DNA from: Roseiarcus sp963770275
GTDB lineage: Bacteria; Pseudomonadota; Alphaproteobacteria; Rhizobiales; Beijerinckiaceae
NCBI GenBank assembly: GCA_963770275.1
Contig: CAVYPD010000002.1
Span: forward strand, 62,001-126,000
Length of the DNA stretch: 64,000 nt
Direction: 5' to 3'
Shown here: positions 34,877-43,331 of the stretch, piece after piece
How the letters are laid out: each line of letters begins with the position of its first letter
Position numbering within the stretch: position 1 is the stretch's first letter
Program-made: the position numbers and the translations under genes
Notes under the pieces: generated by a model
The model's database searches: none
Told to the model about the DNA's origin: nothing
What the model saw: the letters and a program-made list of their open reading frames with translations, nothing else

Positions 34877-37104
34877 TCGCGCCCCCCAGCGCTTCGCCGC
34901 GCCCGCGTCTCGCCGTGCAAAGCTCGAAAGGCCGCGACAATTGTGCTTGCGAATTCGGGATCGTTGATGTGCCGCTTGACCCGGATCAACTGCCGAGTGG
35001 AGGTTTGGCGCACCGTCCGCTCGAGCGCCGCGAACAGCGCGGAATCGGCTCGGGGGTCATGAAACGCTTGACCGGGTTGATCGAGCGCCGAAACGCCAAG
35101 CTCGGGCAGGAAGAAGCGCACCGGACCATCCATCAGGTTCAGCCTCTCGCCGATCCACTGGCCGATCTGTTCGTTCTCGGCCTCGGTCGTGCGCATGAGC
35201 GTCACTTGGGGATTGTGCGGGTGCAAATGCCGGCCCTTATAAGCTGGCGGCACGGTGTCGGGCGGGCCGAAATTCACCATGTCGAGCGCACCGACCGAGC
35301 CGATGTACGGCGTGCGGGTCCGAATGATGGCGCCGAAGCGATCCTCGTCCGCCGGCAGCACGCCGCCCATGAGCATGTCAGCCACTTCGGTCGTCGTCAC
35401 GTCGATGACCGCGGAAATGGCGCCGGAATCGATCAATTTCTCCATCGAACGGCCGCCTGTGCCGGTCGCGTGGAACACCAGGCATTCCCAATCCGCCGCC
35501 AATGCCGCTGCGATCTGCTGAACGCAGGGCGTCGTCACCCCAAACATGGTCAGTCCGACCGAGCGAACCGCGAGGCGGCGCGATCTCGCCGCGCCAACCT
35601 CTCGTTTTGCCTCGAGGCGGGCCTTCACCATCCCAATCAAAGCCTGAGCGCCATTGGCGAGCACTTGCCGAGAGATTGAGTTCAGGCCCTGAACGTCAGT
35701 GACCGAATGCATCATCGTGATGTCGGTCGGACCGACATAGCGACTGACGTCGCCGGAGGCGATCGAGGAGATCAGCAGCTTGGGCGCGCCGATGGGCAAG
35801 GCGCGCATCGCCGGCGCGACAATCGAGGCGCCGCCGGACCCCCCTGCGCTGATAATGCCCGCAATGCCGCTTTGGCGCTTGATCCAGGTCTCGAACGCTT
35901 CCGCCATGGCGGCGACCGAAGCGCCGCGATCTTGGGCGAACACCGCCGAGCCGCCGCGGCCATAGTTGAGCGCCACCTCTTGCGCAGTCACATCGCATGT
36001 CGCGGGCTTGCCGCTCGTCGACACGTCGACAAGCCGCGTCCGCAACCCGCTTGCGACGATGAGGTCACGGATGAAGCGAAGCTCAACGCCCTTCGTGTCG
36101 AGCGTGCCGGCGACGATGACCACCGGCGGCCCGGAGGGCAGCGCCACGGCGCTGGGTATCGGCCCGGCTTCGATCCTTCCGGGACCAGCCGAAGCGATGC
36201 GAGCGGCCGACTCGATGCGCGCGTTGGGCGCGGGTTGCGACCAACGCGTGGGCGGCGCCGGGTTCGAGACATAGATCCGGATCGGCGCGCCTGACGCCTT
36301 CGCCGCGCTTGCCGGCTGAGGCGCGGATTGGCCCGGCTGCTCGGTGGGGTGGTCCGGTTCGGCGGCGTCGGAATGGCGGCCAACGCCCAACAGGCGCTGC
36401 TGGAGTTCGCGGTCGGCCGCCAGCCGGCGCGACTCGATGATGCGATTGACCCGCCCGTTGACCATGATGGCGACGTTTTCGGAGATCGTCGTCGCCACGC
36501 CGATGTTCTGCTCGATGACGAGGATCGCCATGTCGGTTTCCTCGCCGAGACGCAGCAACATCTCCTCGACCTGCGCCACGATCACCGGCGCAAGACCCTC
36601 GGTCGGCTCGTCCATGATCAGGAGATGCGGATTCGTCACCAACGCGCGCGAAATCGCCAGCATCTGCTGCTCGCCGCCGGAGAGCTGCGCGCCGCCGTTG
36701 TTTCGGCGCTCGGCCAGGCGAGGGAAGGTGTCGTAGACGCGCTCGGCGGTCCAGGCGCCGCGCTCGCGCGACTGCGTCATCCGCAGGTGCTCGTCGACCG
36801 TCAACGAGCGCCAGAGCCGCCGCCCCTGCGGCACGTACCCAACGCCAAGGCGGGCAATTCCCGCGGGGGCAAGACCCAGCAGCTCCTGGCCACGCATGCG
36901 GACCGTGCCGCTTGAAGCGCGGACGAGACCCATGATCGCCTTGCAAAGGGTGGTCTTGCCCATGCCGTTGCGGCCGACGACCGATAGCACGCCGTGGTCG
37001 AGCGTCAGGTCGACGCCCTGCAGCGCATGCGAACGGCCATAGTAGACATTCAGGCCCCTGACCTGGAGCAGGAAATTGGCCTCGGAGCGACGCGGCTCAG
37101 CCAT
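34873..37104 (-). CDS. LivF-type ABC ATPase fused to a Tm-1-like (UPF0261) domain
   Basis: From the ATG at 37104 the protein has 743 residues. Residues 1-245 are a complete branched-chain-type ABC ATPase: VVGRNGMGKTTLCKAIMGL, GYVPQGRRLWRSLTV, QLSGGEQQMLAISRALV, LLIMDEPTEGLAPVIV. A Pro/Ala-rich linker (about 250-325) leads to a UPF0261/Tm-1-like ATP-binding domain: VVIVAGTLDTKGVELRFIRD, GIISAGGSGGASIVAPAMRA, FHATGTGGRSMEKLIDSG, DVTTTEVADMLMGGVLPADE. The frame is unbroken. Fusion ties the transporter motor to a domain of unknown catalysis whose partner TIM barrel is encoded next. It overlaps LivG by 8 bp. Confidence 0.9.
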   Translation of the reverse strand: MAEPRRSEANFLLQVRGLNVYYGRSHALQGVDLTLDHGVLSVVGRNGMGKTTLCKAIMGLVRASSGTVRMRGQELLGLAPAGIARLGVGYVPQGRRLWRSLTVDEHLRMTQSRERGAWTAERVYDTFPRLAERRNNGGAQLSGGEQQMLAISRALVTNPHLLIMDEPTEGLAPVIVAQVEEMLLRLGEETDMAILVIEQNIGVATTISENVAIMVNGRVNRIIESRRLAADRELQQRLLGVGRHSDAAEPDHPTEQPGQSAPQPASAAKASGAPIRIYVSNPAPPTRWSQPAPNARIESAARIASAGPGRIEAGPIPSAVALPSGPPVVIVAGTLDTKGVELRFIRDLIVASGLRTRLVDVSTSGKPATCDVTAQEVALNYGRGGSAVFAQDRGASVAAMAEAFETWIKRQSGIAGIISAGGSGGASIVAPAMRALPIGAPKLLISSIASGDVSRYVGPTDITMMHSVTDVQGLNSISRQVLANGAQALIGMVKARLEAKREVGAARSRRLAVRSVGLTMFGVTTPCVQQIAAALAADWECLVFHATGTGGRSMEKLIDSGAISAVIDVTTTEVADMLMGGVLPADEDRFGAIIRTRTPYIGSVGALDMVNFGPPDTVPPAYKGRHLHPHNPQVTLMRTTEAENEQIGQWIGERLNLMDGPVRFFLPELGVSALDQPGQAFHDPRADSALFAALERTVRQTSTRQLIRVKRHINDPEFASTIVAAFRALHGETRARRSAGGRE

Positions 37105-37879
37105 GCCCGCCTCCAAGGTAGAGTTCCTGAACCTCGGGATCGGCCTCGATCTCCTGGGGCGAGCCTTCCTTGAAGATCCGGCCATTGTGCATCATCGTCA
37201 CGCGCTCGACCACGCGCAGCGCGACGTCCATGTCGTGCTCGATGATGATGTAGCCGATATGCGCGGGCAGCGAGGAGAGGATCTCGATGAGCTCGGCCCG
37301 TTCCGTCGGCGAAAGCCCGGCCGCCGGCTCGTCGAACAGGACGAGGCGAGGGGCGCCCGCGAGCGCCAGCGCAATCTCGAGCTGACGCTGCTGCCCGTAG
37401 GCCAATTCCGCCACGAACCGGTCCTTGATCGGGGTCAGATGGACCGCCTGGATGAGGGACTCGGCCGCATTGACGAGCGTGTCATTGCGACGCGGCCGAA
37501 TGAACGAGTAACGGCCGCGCGAGACCCCGCGAACGGCCAGATACACGTTGTCGAGCACGGTGAGGCCCGGGAAAAGCGCCGAGATCTGGTAGGTCCGGCG
37601 CAATCCGCGGCGGATCCGCTCGTAGGGCGGAAAGAAGGTCACGTCTTCGCCGAAGAAGCGAATTGTTCCCGAGGACGGCGGAAAGTCGCCGGTGATGCAG
37701 TTGAACAGCGTCGTCTTGCCGGCGCCGTTCGAGCCGAGGACGGCGCGCCGCTCGCCCGGCCGGACCGTGAGCGAGATGTCCGTCAGGGCGGCGAGAGCGC
37801 CGAACAGCCGCGTCACGCCGCGCAGCTCGAGCGCGTTGGCGGAGCCGACCGTGGAGAGACGCTGTGCGACGCTATCCAT
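37097..37879 (-). CDS. livG: Branched-chain-type ABC transporter ATPase (LivG)
   Basis: The 260-residue ATPase has Walker A VLGSNGAGKTTLFNCITGD, the Q-loop region with RRTYQISALFPGLTVLDNVY, the signature ELAYGQQRQLEIALALAGAP and Walker B LVLFDEPAAGLSPTERAELI, all in LivG style. With the LivF-type fusion it energises uptake through LivH/LivM. The start 37879 overlaps the LivM stop by 8 bp; the longer frame adds only non-homologous residues. These transporters import amino acids but also urea, amides and aromatic acids, so the ligand is open. Confidence 0.9.
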   Translation of the reverse strand: MDSVAQRLSTVGSANALELRGVTRLFGALAALTDISLTVRPGERRAVLGSNGAGKTTLFNCITGDFPPSSGTIRFFGEDVTFFPPYERIRRGLRRTYQISALFPGLTVLDNVYLAVRGVSRGRYSFIRPRRNDTLVNAAESLIQAVHLTPIKDRFVAELAYGQQRQLEIALALAGAPRLVLFDEPAAGLSPTERAELIEILSSLPAHIGYIIIEHDMDVALRVVERVTMMHNGRIFKEGSPQEIEADPEVQELYLGGGHG

Positions 37880-38942
37880 GGCCGCCGCCGGTCGATTGTG
37901 CGCTGGCGAGCCGCGACCGCGCGCGATTGCGCCAGCGGGCCCATAGACCAATGATCCCGTCCGGCGAGAAAAAGACAATCGCCAGGAACCCGAGGCCGAT
38001 CAAGAGCCGAAACCGGTTGCCGTCGAGGCCGAACGCGACCAGGACGTCGAGCGCAAAGGTCTTCAGCACCGCATAGATCAGAGCGCCGATGAAGGCGCCG
38101 ATTGGATTGCCGATCCCGCCAACGACGGCGATGACCAGGATGTCGATCGCGGCGGAGACGCTGACCGTCCCGGGCGCGATTTCGCCGTAGCTCCAGACCA
38201 GGAGAATGCCGCCGAGCGCCGCGATGACCGCCGCGAACACATAGGCCGCGATGCGGTGGGCGGTCACGTTGAAGCCGAGCGCGGCCATTCGCCGAGGGTT
38301 GTCGCGAATGCCCTGGAGCGCAAGCCCGAAGGGCGCCCGGGCGACATAGGAGACCGCGAGCCAGCAAAGGAACGCGACGCCGAGCTCGAGATAATAGGAG
38401 GGTATCGCGTCGCGCCAGTCGACGCCCAGAAAGACCGGCGTCGGGATGGCGTTAATGCCGGTGTGGCCGTTGAAGATCGCGTAATTCTGGTTGGCGAAAT
38501 AAAAGAACGCCGCCGCGATCGCGAGCGTGATCATGATCGTGTAGATGCCCACGGTGCGCACGGCGAGCGCGCCAATCGCTGCGCCGACAATCATCGAGAG
38601 GATGAGAGCCGCCGGAACCGCGAGCCACCACGGCCAACCGATTCCGCCCGGCACCCCGTTAACGCCGAGGATCGCAACGAGGTAGCCGGCGAAACCAGCG
38701 ATCGTCATCTGCGCGAGGCTCACCATGCCGCCGTAACCGGCGAGGAACATCAGGCTCAGCGCGATCGTGCCGAGCATGTACGACCAGCCAAAGATCTGCG
38801 TGAGCACAAAACTGCTAGCGAGCACCGGCATGATGAGGACAACGACGGCGACGAGGACCGCCGCGGGATTGATATTCTGCAGCCATGTGGGCTGCGAGGC
38901 GGCCCTGGACGCGCCGCTCGCGCGGCTCTCGGCGAGCGCCAT
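37872..38942 (-). CDS. livM: Branched-chain-type ABC transporter permease (LivM)
   Basis: The 356-residue inner-membrane permease of the BPD_transp_2/LivM type has about ten hydrophobic helices, including SLMFLAGYGGMVSLAQMTIA, GLALQGIRDNPRRMAALGFN (ATPase-contact loop) and AVVGGIGNPIGAFIGALIYA. A polar N-terminus of about 25 residues precedes the first helix. It follows LivH by 3 bp and overlaps LivG. Confidence 0.9.
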   Translation of the reverse strand: MALAESRASGASRAASQPTWLQNINPAAVLVAVVVLIMPVLASSFVLTQIFGWSYMLGTIALSLMFLAGYGGMVSLAQMTIAGFAGYLVAILGVNGVPGGIGWPWWLAVPAALILSMIVGAAIGALAVRTVGIYTIMITLAIAAAFFYFANQNYAIFNGHTGINAIPTPVFLGVDWRDAIPSYYLELGVAFLCWLAVSYVARAPFGLALQGIRDNPRRMAALGFNVTAHRIAAYVFAAVIAALGGILLVWSYGEIAPGTVSVSAAIDILVIAVVGGIGNPIGAFIGALIYAVLKTFALDVLVAFGLDGNRFRLLIGLGFLAIVFFSPDGIIGLWARWRNRARSRLASAQSTGGGHG

Positions 38943-38945
38943 GGC

Positions 38946-39956
38946 CTAGCGCCCCACCAGAAGGCCCTGCGGCCGCACGGCCAGCACGAGCACCATGATC
39001 AGGAAGGTCAGAACGATCGCGTAGGTCGGGAAATAAGCAAGCCCGATCTGCTCGGCGAGGCCGATGATGACCGCGCCGAGCGCCGCGCCCGGAATCGAAC
39101 CCATGCCGCCGACAATGACCACGATCAACGAAGCAAGCAGGAAGCGCGTGTCTTCGCCCGGAGACAACGATTGGAAAGTTCCCCCGACCACGCCGGCCAT
39201 CCCGGCCAAGCCCGCGCCGAACGCGAATACGGTGACGAAGACAAGCTGTATGGGCACGCCCATCGCGGACAGCATATCGCGGTCGTCGACGCCGGCGCGA
39301 ACGATCATGCCAATCCGGGTGCGGTTCAGGACCAGCCACATCCCGAGCCCAATCACCACCGAGGCCAGGAAGATGACCAGGCGAACGATCGGATAGGACA
39401 GATAGACCGCCTCGCCCGATGACTTGACCGCCGTGATCAGGGGCAAGTCCATCGGCCCGCGAAGCCATGTCGGGGTTTGAATCTGGTAGGAATTTCCGCC
39501 GAATCCCCAAAGCATGAGGTCGGCGAGCACGATCGAAATCCCGATCGTGACAAGCGTCTGGCGAAGATCCTGCCCTTCCATCCGGCGAAAGACGGCGACT
39601 TGAAGAATGACGCCAAGGACAGCCGCGACGATGAAAGCGACGACAAAGCCGAGCAGCCACGAGCCGGTGGCGTCGACAGCCAGATAACCAAAGTAACCGC
39701 CGAGAAGGTAGATCGAGCCGTGCGCCAGATTGACGTTTCGCATGAGGCCGAAAATCAGGGTGAAGCCGCTGGCGACGAGGAAATAGAGGCCGCCTAGCGT
39801 GATCCCGTTAAGCACGGCGTTGAGGAAGAGCTTCTTTCTGCCGAAGATCGCCTCGAAGCCCGAGGACCAGGGCGCGAACACGAGCCAGATCGCGCCAATC
39901 ACCAGAACGGCGATGATCAGCGACCAGATCGGACGGCGCGCGACGAACTGATTCAT
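38946..39956 (-). CDS. livH: Branched-chain-type ABC transporter permease (LivH)
   Basis: The 336-residue permease shows LNGITLGGLYFLVASGFTLI, FGLMRNVNLAHGSIYLLGGY (the LivH N-A-H motif), GMIVRAGVDDRDMLSAMGVP and VVIVGGMGSIPGAALGAVII. The start is placed at 39956 (MNQFVARRPIW), where the protein opens directly into the first helix; the upstream extension overlaps the intergenic repeat region and is not conserved. It is the first gene of the uninterrupted 22-kb minus-strand run. Confidence 0.9.
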   Translation of the reverse strand: MNQFVARRPIWSLIIAVLVIGAIWLVFAPWSSGFEAIFGRKKLFLNAVLNGITLGGLYFLVASGFTLIFGLMRNVNLAHGSIYLLGGYFGYLAVDATGSWLLGFVVAFIVAAVLGVILQVAVFRRMEGQDLRQTLVTIGISIVLADLMLWGFGGNSYQIQTPTWLRGPMDLPLITAVKSSGEAVYLSYPIVRLVIFLASVVIGLGMWLVLNRTRIGMIVRAGVDDRDMLSAMGVPIQLVFVTVFAFGAGLAGMAGVVGGTFQSLSPGEDTRFLLASLIVVIVGGMGSIPGAALGAVIIGLAEQIGLAYFPTYAIVLTFLIMVLVLAVRPQGLLVGR

Positions 39957-40328
39957 CGACAGCCCTTCGAGCGGGACCGAGAGATTGCCGAGGACGTCGC
40001 GGCGCCGCTCAGCTCTAGCCGCGTTGTCGTGAACTCCCCGATCACAGCGAAGCAAAACCTCCCATCATTGCGTTCAGGCAGCCTATCCGCTTTCGGCCCC
40101 GCGCGCTTGATCGACAGTATGATTTCCTGCCTCGCCGACGCGCCGCTAGTGCGCGTTGCAATTAGATCGAGCCGCTTTCCCACCTGACCTCGTCCTGAGG
40201 AGCCGCGCAGCGGCCTCGAAGGACGTTCCACTATGCGCGAGCGAGAGACGCCCACGAGAACGTCCTTCGAGACGCGCCTGTGGCGCTCCTCAGGACGAGG
40301 GGGTGAGGAAACCAAAATGCAGCGTCCT
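39957..40328. promoter_or_regulatory. Intergenic region before livH, containing a repeat
   Basis: The 372 bp between the AraC stop and the livH start hold no supported gene. The part 40188-40300 is a palindromic repeat. The remaining 230 bp next to livH are the best place for the promoter of the long run, although no -35/-10 pair or AraC half-sites could be assigned by eye. Confidence 0.4.
40188..40300. repeat. Palindromic intergenic repeat, family A copy 2
   Basis: This copy shares CCTCGTCCTGAGG, GCCGCG-AGCGGCCTCGAAGGACG and the closing CTCCTCAGGACGAGG with the element at 17676-17793, in the same orientation. The centre differs. Its arms pair as a long imperfect hairpin downstream of the AraC gene and upstream of livH. 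Confidence 0.8.
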
Positions 40329-41147
40329 CTAGAGGACATGGGCGACCCGGCGGTATTGCGTCGGCGCCATGCCCACATTGGCGGCGAAGAAGCGCGTGAA
40401 GCCGCTTTGCGAAGAGAAACCCAGATCGTAGCCGATATCGGCGACGGAAGTCTCGCTGCCCACGAGTTTATCGATCGCCTGCTCCATGAGCAGGGTGTTG
40501 ACATAGAGGTTTGGCGTGAGCCCGGTCTGCGTCCGAAACAGTTTGTAGAAATGCGGACGCGACAAGCCCGCGCCGCGCGCCACCGCGTCGAGCTCGATGT
40601 CGGCGCCGAGCGACTCCTCCATCAGCCGCATCGACTTGCGCACGCGAAAATCGACGGCCTGACCCGATAGACAGCGACCCTCGCCCAGATCCATCTGACG
40701 CCAAGACTCCTCGTAGCAGGCCTGAATCAGGCTGCGCAGCTCGCAATCGAGGGCCGTGACGCGCTGGCCCGCGTACACGAGAGCCGAAACGCACCGAATT
40801 TGCGCGTCAAGCGCCGGCGTCCGAGCGAATTCGGAGCGGCCGAACCGAAGCAGGGTCTCGCCAACGCCGGAGCCGAACCAATCGGGGTTTACGTAAAGGA
40901 CGAAGAAGGTCGAGCCGTCGTCGAGGTCCCCTGGGACGAAGTTATGCGGCTCCCATGGGCTGACGGCGACCACGGACTCGTTGGTCGCTCGGCAAGGAGC
41001 GCCCGACACGAGCACGCCGTCGTTATCGCCCGACAGATGAAAGATGAGATGCCCTTCGCGATGCGCATGGATGTTGAAGGGACGGTTCAGATTATAGATC
41101 ACCGCGCGGCCGAATTGGCCGTGGACGGCCGCGACGGCCCGGCTCAT
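40329..41147 (-). CDS. AraC family transcriptional regulator
   Basis: The 272-residue protein has an N-terminal cupin-like sensor (NIHAHREGHLIFHLSGDND, VAVSPWEPHNFVPGD) and a C-terminal double HTH (IELDAVARGAGLSRPHFYKL, VADIGYDLGFSSQSGFTRFF followed by AANVGMAPTQYRR). It lies between the Liv binding-protein gene and the Liv permeases, all on one strand, and is the natural candidate regulator of the catabolic run. The sensor domain with several His residues suggests a small-molecule ligand. The start 41147 has GGAGGAGGAG upstream. Confidence 0.88.
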   Translation of the reverse strand: MSRAVAAVHGQFGRAVIYNLNRPFNIHAHREGHLIFHLSGDNDGVLVSGAPCRATNESVVAVSPWEPHNFVPGDLDDGSTFFVLYVNPDWFGSGVGETLLRFGRSEFARTPALDAQIRCVSALVYAGQRVTALDCELRSLIQACYEESWRQMDLGEGRCLSGQAVDFRVRKSMRLMEESLGADIELDAVARGAGLSRPHFYKLFRTQTGLTPNLYVNTLLMEQAIDKLVGSETSVADIGYDLGFSSQSGFTRFFAANVGMAPTQYRRVAHVL

Positions 41148-41221
41148 CTCTGCTCCTCCTCCCGATTTGTCGCGTAAATTACGACAAGGTTCAACAGTTG
41201 GAGCGGATTTGCAAGCGCGAA

Positions 41222-41246
41222 GCTGGGCGACTTCTCGTCGCCCAGC
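41222..41246 (-). terminator. Hairpin after the Liv binding-protein gene
   Basis: A perfect 10-bp inverted repeat (GCTGGGCGAC/GTCGCCCAGC, loop TTCTC) lies 12 bp after the stop of the binding-protein gene. No U tract follows, so it may be an mRNA-stabilising stem that raises binding-protein expression relative to the downstream genes rather than a full terminator. Confidence 0.5.
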
Positions 41247-41258
41247 CGCCTGACAGAT

Positions 41259-42512
41259 TCAGTACTTCTTGCACTCCGGATTTGTCCGGCTCGGCGGCCC
41301 GATCTTAACGAACACGTCTCGCGGATAGCCTAGCGTCTGGTGGACGTCGGGAACGATCTTGACGACCTTGCTGACGAGGCCGCCCTTCCCGTCGTCGGCC
41401 ACTTCGGTGACGAAGTTCGTGCCGATCGCCTGGCGGTCCTCATCGAGGCTGATCTTGCCGTTCGGCGCGTCGATCGTGAGCCCTGCAAGCGCGGTCTTGA
41501 GCTTCGACTGATTGTCGCTGAGGTCGCCATTGACCTTGTCGAGCGCCGCGTACAGCGCCATCGTCGACCCATAATAGTTGGTCGCCAGCAATCCGGGGCT
41601 CGGCAGGCGCTTATCGGCGGGAGTCGCCTCCTGATAAAGCGTCACAAAAGCCTTCCAGCCTGGATTGTCCCAAGTGTCGGCCATGCCGCTCGACGCGATC
41701 GTGCCGAGCATCGCGTTCTTCGCGTCGCCCTTGGCCGAAAGGACGGTCTGGTCGACCATGATCGACCCGCCCATGAGATGGGCCTTGCCGCCGGCTTGCG
41801 CGTACTGGTTCAAGAAGTTGACCGCGTCAGCGCCGCCGAGGCCGAGGTAGATCGCATCGACGTCATCGGGCAGCGCCGCGATCGTCGAGGCAAAGTCCTT
41901 CGTGCCGAGCGGCACCCACTGGCGGTTCGTCACCTGTCCGCCTGCGGCGCAAAATTCCAGAACGAGGCCGAAGACCTGCGTATAGACGAAGGAATAGTCT
42001 TCGCCGACGGTTGCGATCTTCTTGTAGCCCTTGGTGTGATAGGCATAGTCGCCGAGCCCGGCCGACCATTGCGCGCCGTCCATGTTCCAGCGGAAGAAAT
42101 TTGGCGACGGATCCGGGAAGGTTGTCTCCTGCGCGCCCGAGGCGGCGTTGATGAACGTCAGCTCCGGATGAGTCTTCGAGAAGTTCTTGACCGCAATGCC
42201 TTCATCGCCGGACAGCGGCGAAAGAAGAATTTGCACATGGTCCTGTTCGATGAGCTTCTTGACCGCGCGCACCGCCGAGTCGGGCGTTGCGTCGGTCGAG
42301 GCGATGACAAATTCAAGCTCTTTGCCGCCCGCCTTGGGGCCGTATTTCTTCACCGCGGCGTTGAAACCGGCGATGCCGTCCACGCCCAGGATCGTATAGG
42401 TGCCTTCGAGCGTCGCGGTGACGCCGACCTTGATCTTCTCCTGCGCCCAGGCCGCGCTCGACAGCAAAATGCTGGTGAGCGCCACGGCGCCGATTCCACC
42501 CTTCAACATCAT
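41259..42512 (-). CDS. Branched-chain-type ABC transporter periplasmic binding protein (LivK-like)
   Basis: The 417-residue Periplasmic_binding_6/LivK family protein has a signal peptide (MLKGGIGAVALTSILLSSAA, cleavage near AWA-QEK), GVDGIAGFNAAVKKYGPKAG, ASTDATPDSAVRAVKKLIEQ and INAASGAQETTFPDPSPNFF. It is somewhat longer than typical amino-acid binders, as in those for aromatic or amide ligands. GGGAGG precedes the start, where two ATGs are adjacent. It probably feeds the LivHMG-fusion transporter encoded downstream past the AraC gene. Confidence 0.9.
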   Translation of the reverse strand: MMLKGGIGAVALTSILLSSAAWAQEKIKVGVTATLEGTYTILGVDGIAGFNAAVKKYGPKAGGKELEFVIASTDATPDSAVRAVKKLIEQDHVQILLSPLSGDEGIAVKNFSKTHPELTFINAASGAQETTFPDPSPNFFRWNMDGAQWSAGLGDYAYHTKGYKKIATVGEDYSFVYTQVFGLVLEFCAAGGQVTNRQWVPLGTKDFASTIAALPDDVDAIYLGLGGADAVNFLNQYAQAGGKAHLMGGSIMVDQTVLSAKGDAKNAMLGTIASSGMADTWDNPGWKAFVTLYQEATPADKRLPSPGLLATNYYGSTMALYAALDKVNGDLSDNQSKLKTALAGLTIDAPNGKISLDEDRQAIGTNFVTEVADDGKGGLVSKVVKIVPDVHQTLGYPRDVFVKIGPPSRTNPECKKY

Positions 42513-43331
42513 TCTTTTCCTCCCAGTTTAACACTATGGCGTCCAGGCGCGCGACGACGCGCTCTTGGACGACTTCGTCGCCGTTCGCGCCGAAGTCTCC
42601 CAGCCGACACGAACATCAGCGGCAAGGAATGCCGCATCAGTGAAGCGGAATATGTTGGACTTTACAAGCTGTGAATTTGTGTGCGCCGCAGCGCATTCAT
42701 CACTTCAACCACTGCGGCGACGACTCGAAATATCTCACTGAATATAACGATCGCGCGACTGTTCCTTCGCGGTTCAACGGATACACTGGTCCGCAAAGCC
42801 TGCGGGAAGACCCTTGGGGCGAAATGCTTCCGAAACAGGTCGATTTCCGTGAAAAATGCGATTGTATTAGACCGGCTGGATCGAACGCGGACGTCACTCC
42901 ATTCACTTAACGGACGACAGTCAGAACGGACGTCCTCCTTTGCGCAGGCCCAGCGGCGAATCCTGACGAGTGTCCTCGGTCGCGCCGGAGACCAAGGTCA
43001 TTCCGAACTTGCCTATTTTTCTTGTATTAAACAGAAATCGCTGCTATAGTCCTCGGCGATGAGAAACTGGCCAACGGCGATCGGGGCGCGCGATGCGGGG
43101 TGGCGCGAGTGAGCGGTTTGCGGCGATTGCCCACAACCCGCGACGCGAGTTAAGTCGGAAAAGAAATTTTTTATTTGGATTCGCCGTAACCCATTGAAAA
43201 GCCCCAATTCGGCCAAAGGAATCCAAGGAAATGCAAGGCTTTTTCCTTGGTTTTCCTTGGATTCATTTGGATTGTCTTGGATCAAACTCGCGCGCTGGTT
43301 GCATCCATAGGCGCGCGGAGACCAGCAAGTT
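42513..43331. other. 819-bp intergenic stretch, A/T-rich relative to its surroundings
   Basis: No convincing gene is seen on either strand; a 79-residue plus-strand frame at 42671 has no family features. The stretch must contain the binding-protein promoter at its left end. From about 42,660 to 43,300 the composition is visibly less GC-rich than neighbouring genes. It holds the CCTTGG-type repeat cluster at 43211-43280, consistent with an insertion scar or foreign DNA. Confidence 0.5.
43211..43280. repeat. Cluster of CCAAGG/CCTTGG motifs
   Basis: Within 70 bp the motif appears as CCAAAGG, CCAAGG, GCAAGG, two tandem TTTTCCTTGG units (43241-43250 and 43251-43260), ATTTGG and TCTTGG. These give both direct and inverted copies in an A/T-rich setting next to the paoC stop. 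It resembles short repeats seen at integration sites but no integrase is present. The role is unknown. Confidence 0.5.

Noticed and set aside
34043..37104. An antiviral defence role based on Tm-1 similarity
   Set aside because: The domains sit in a transport and catabolic operon, no other defence genes are near, and the bacterial families are widespread without defence context.
42671..42910. A 79-codon plus-strand frame in the A/T-rich gap
   Set aside because: No ribosome site, no recognisable family and no continuation across neighbouring frames; treated as chance.
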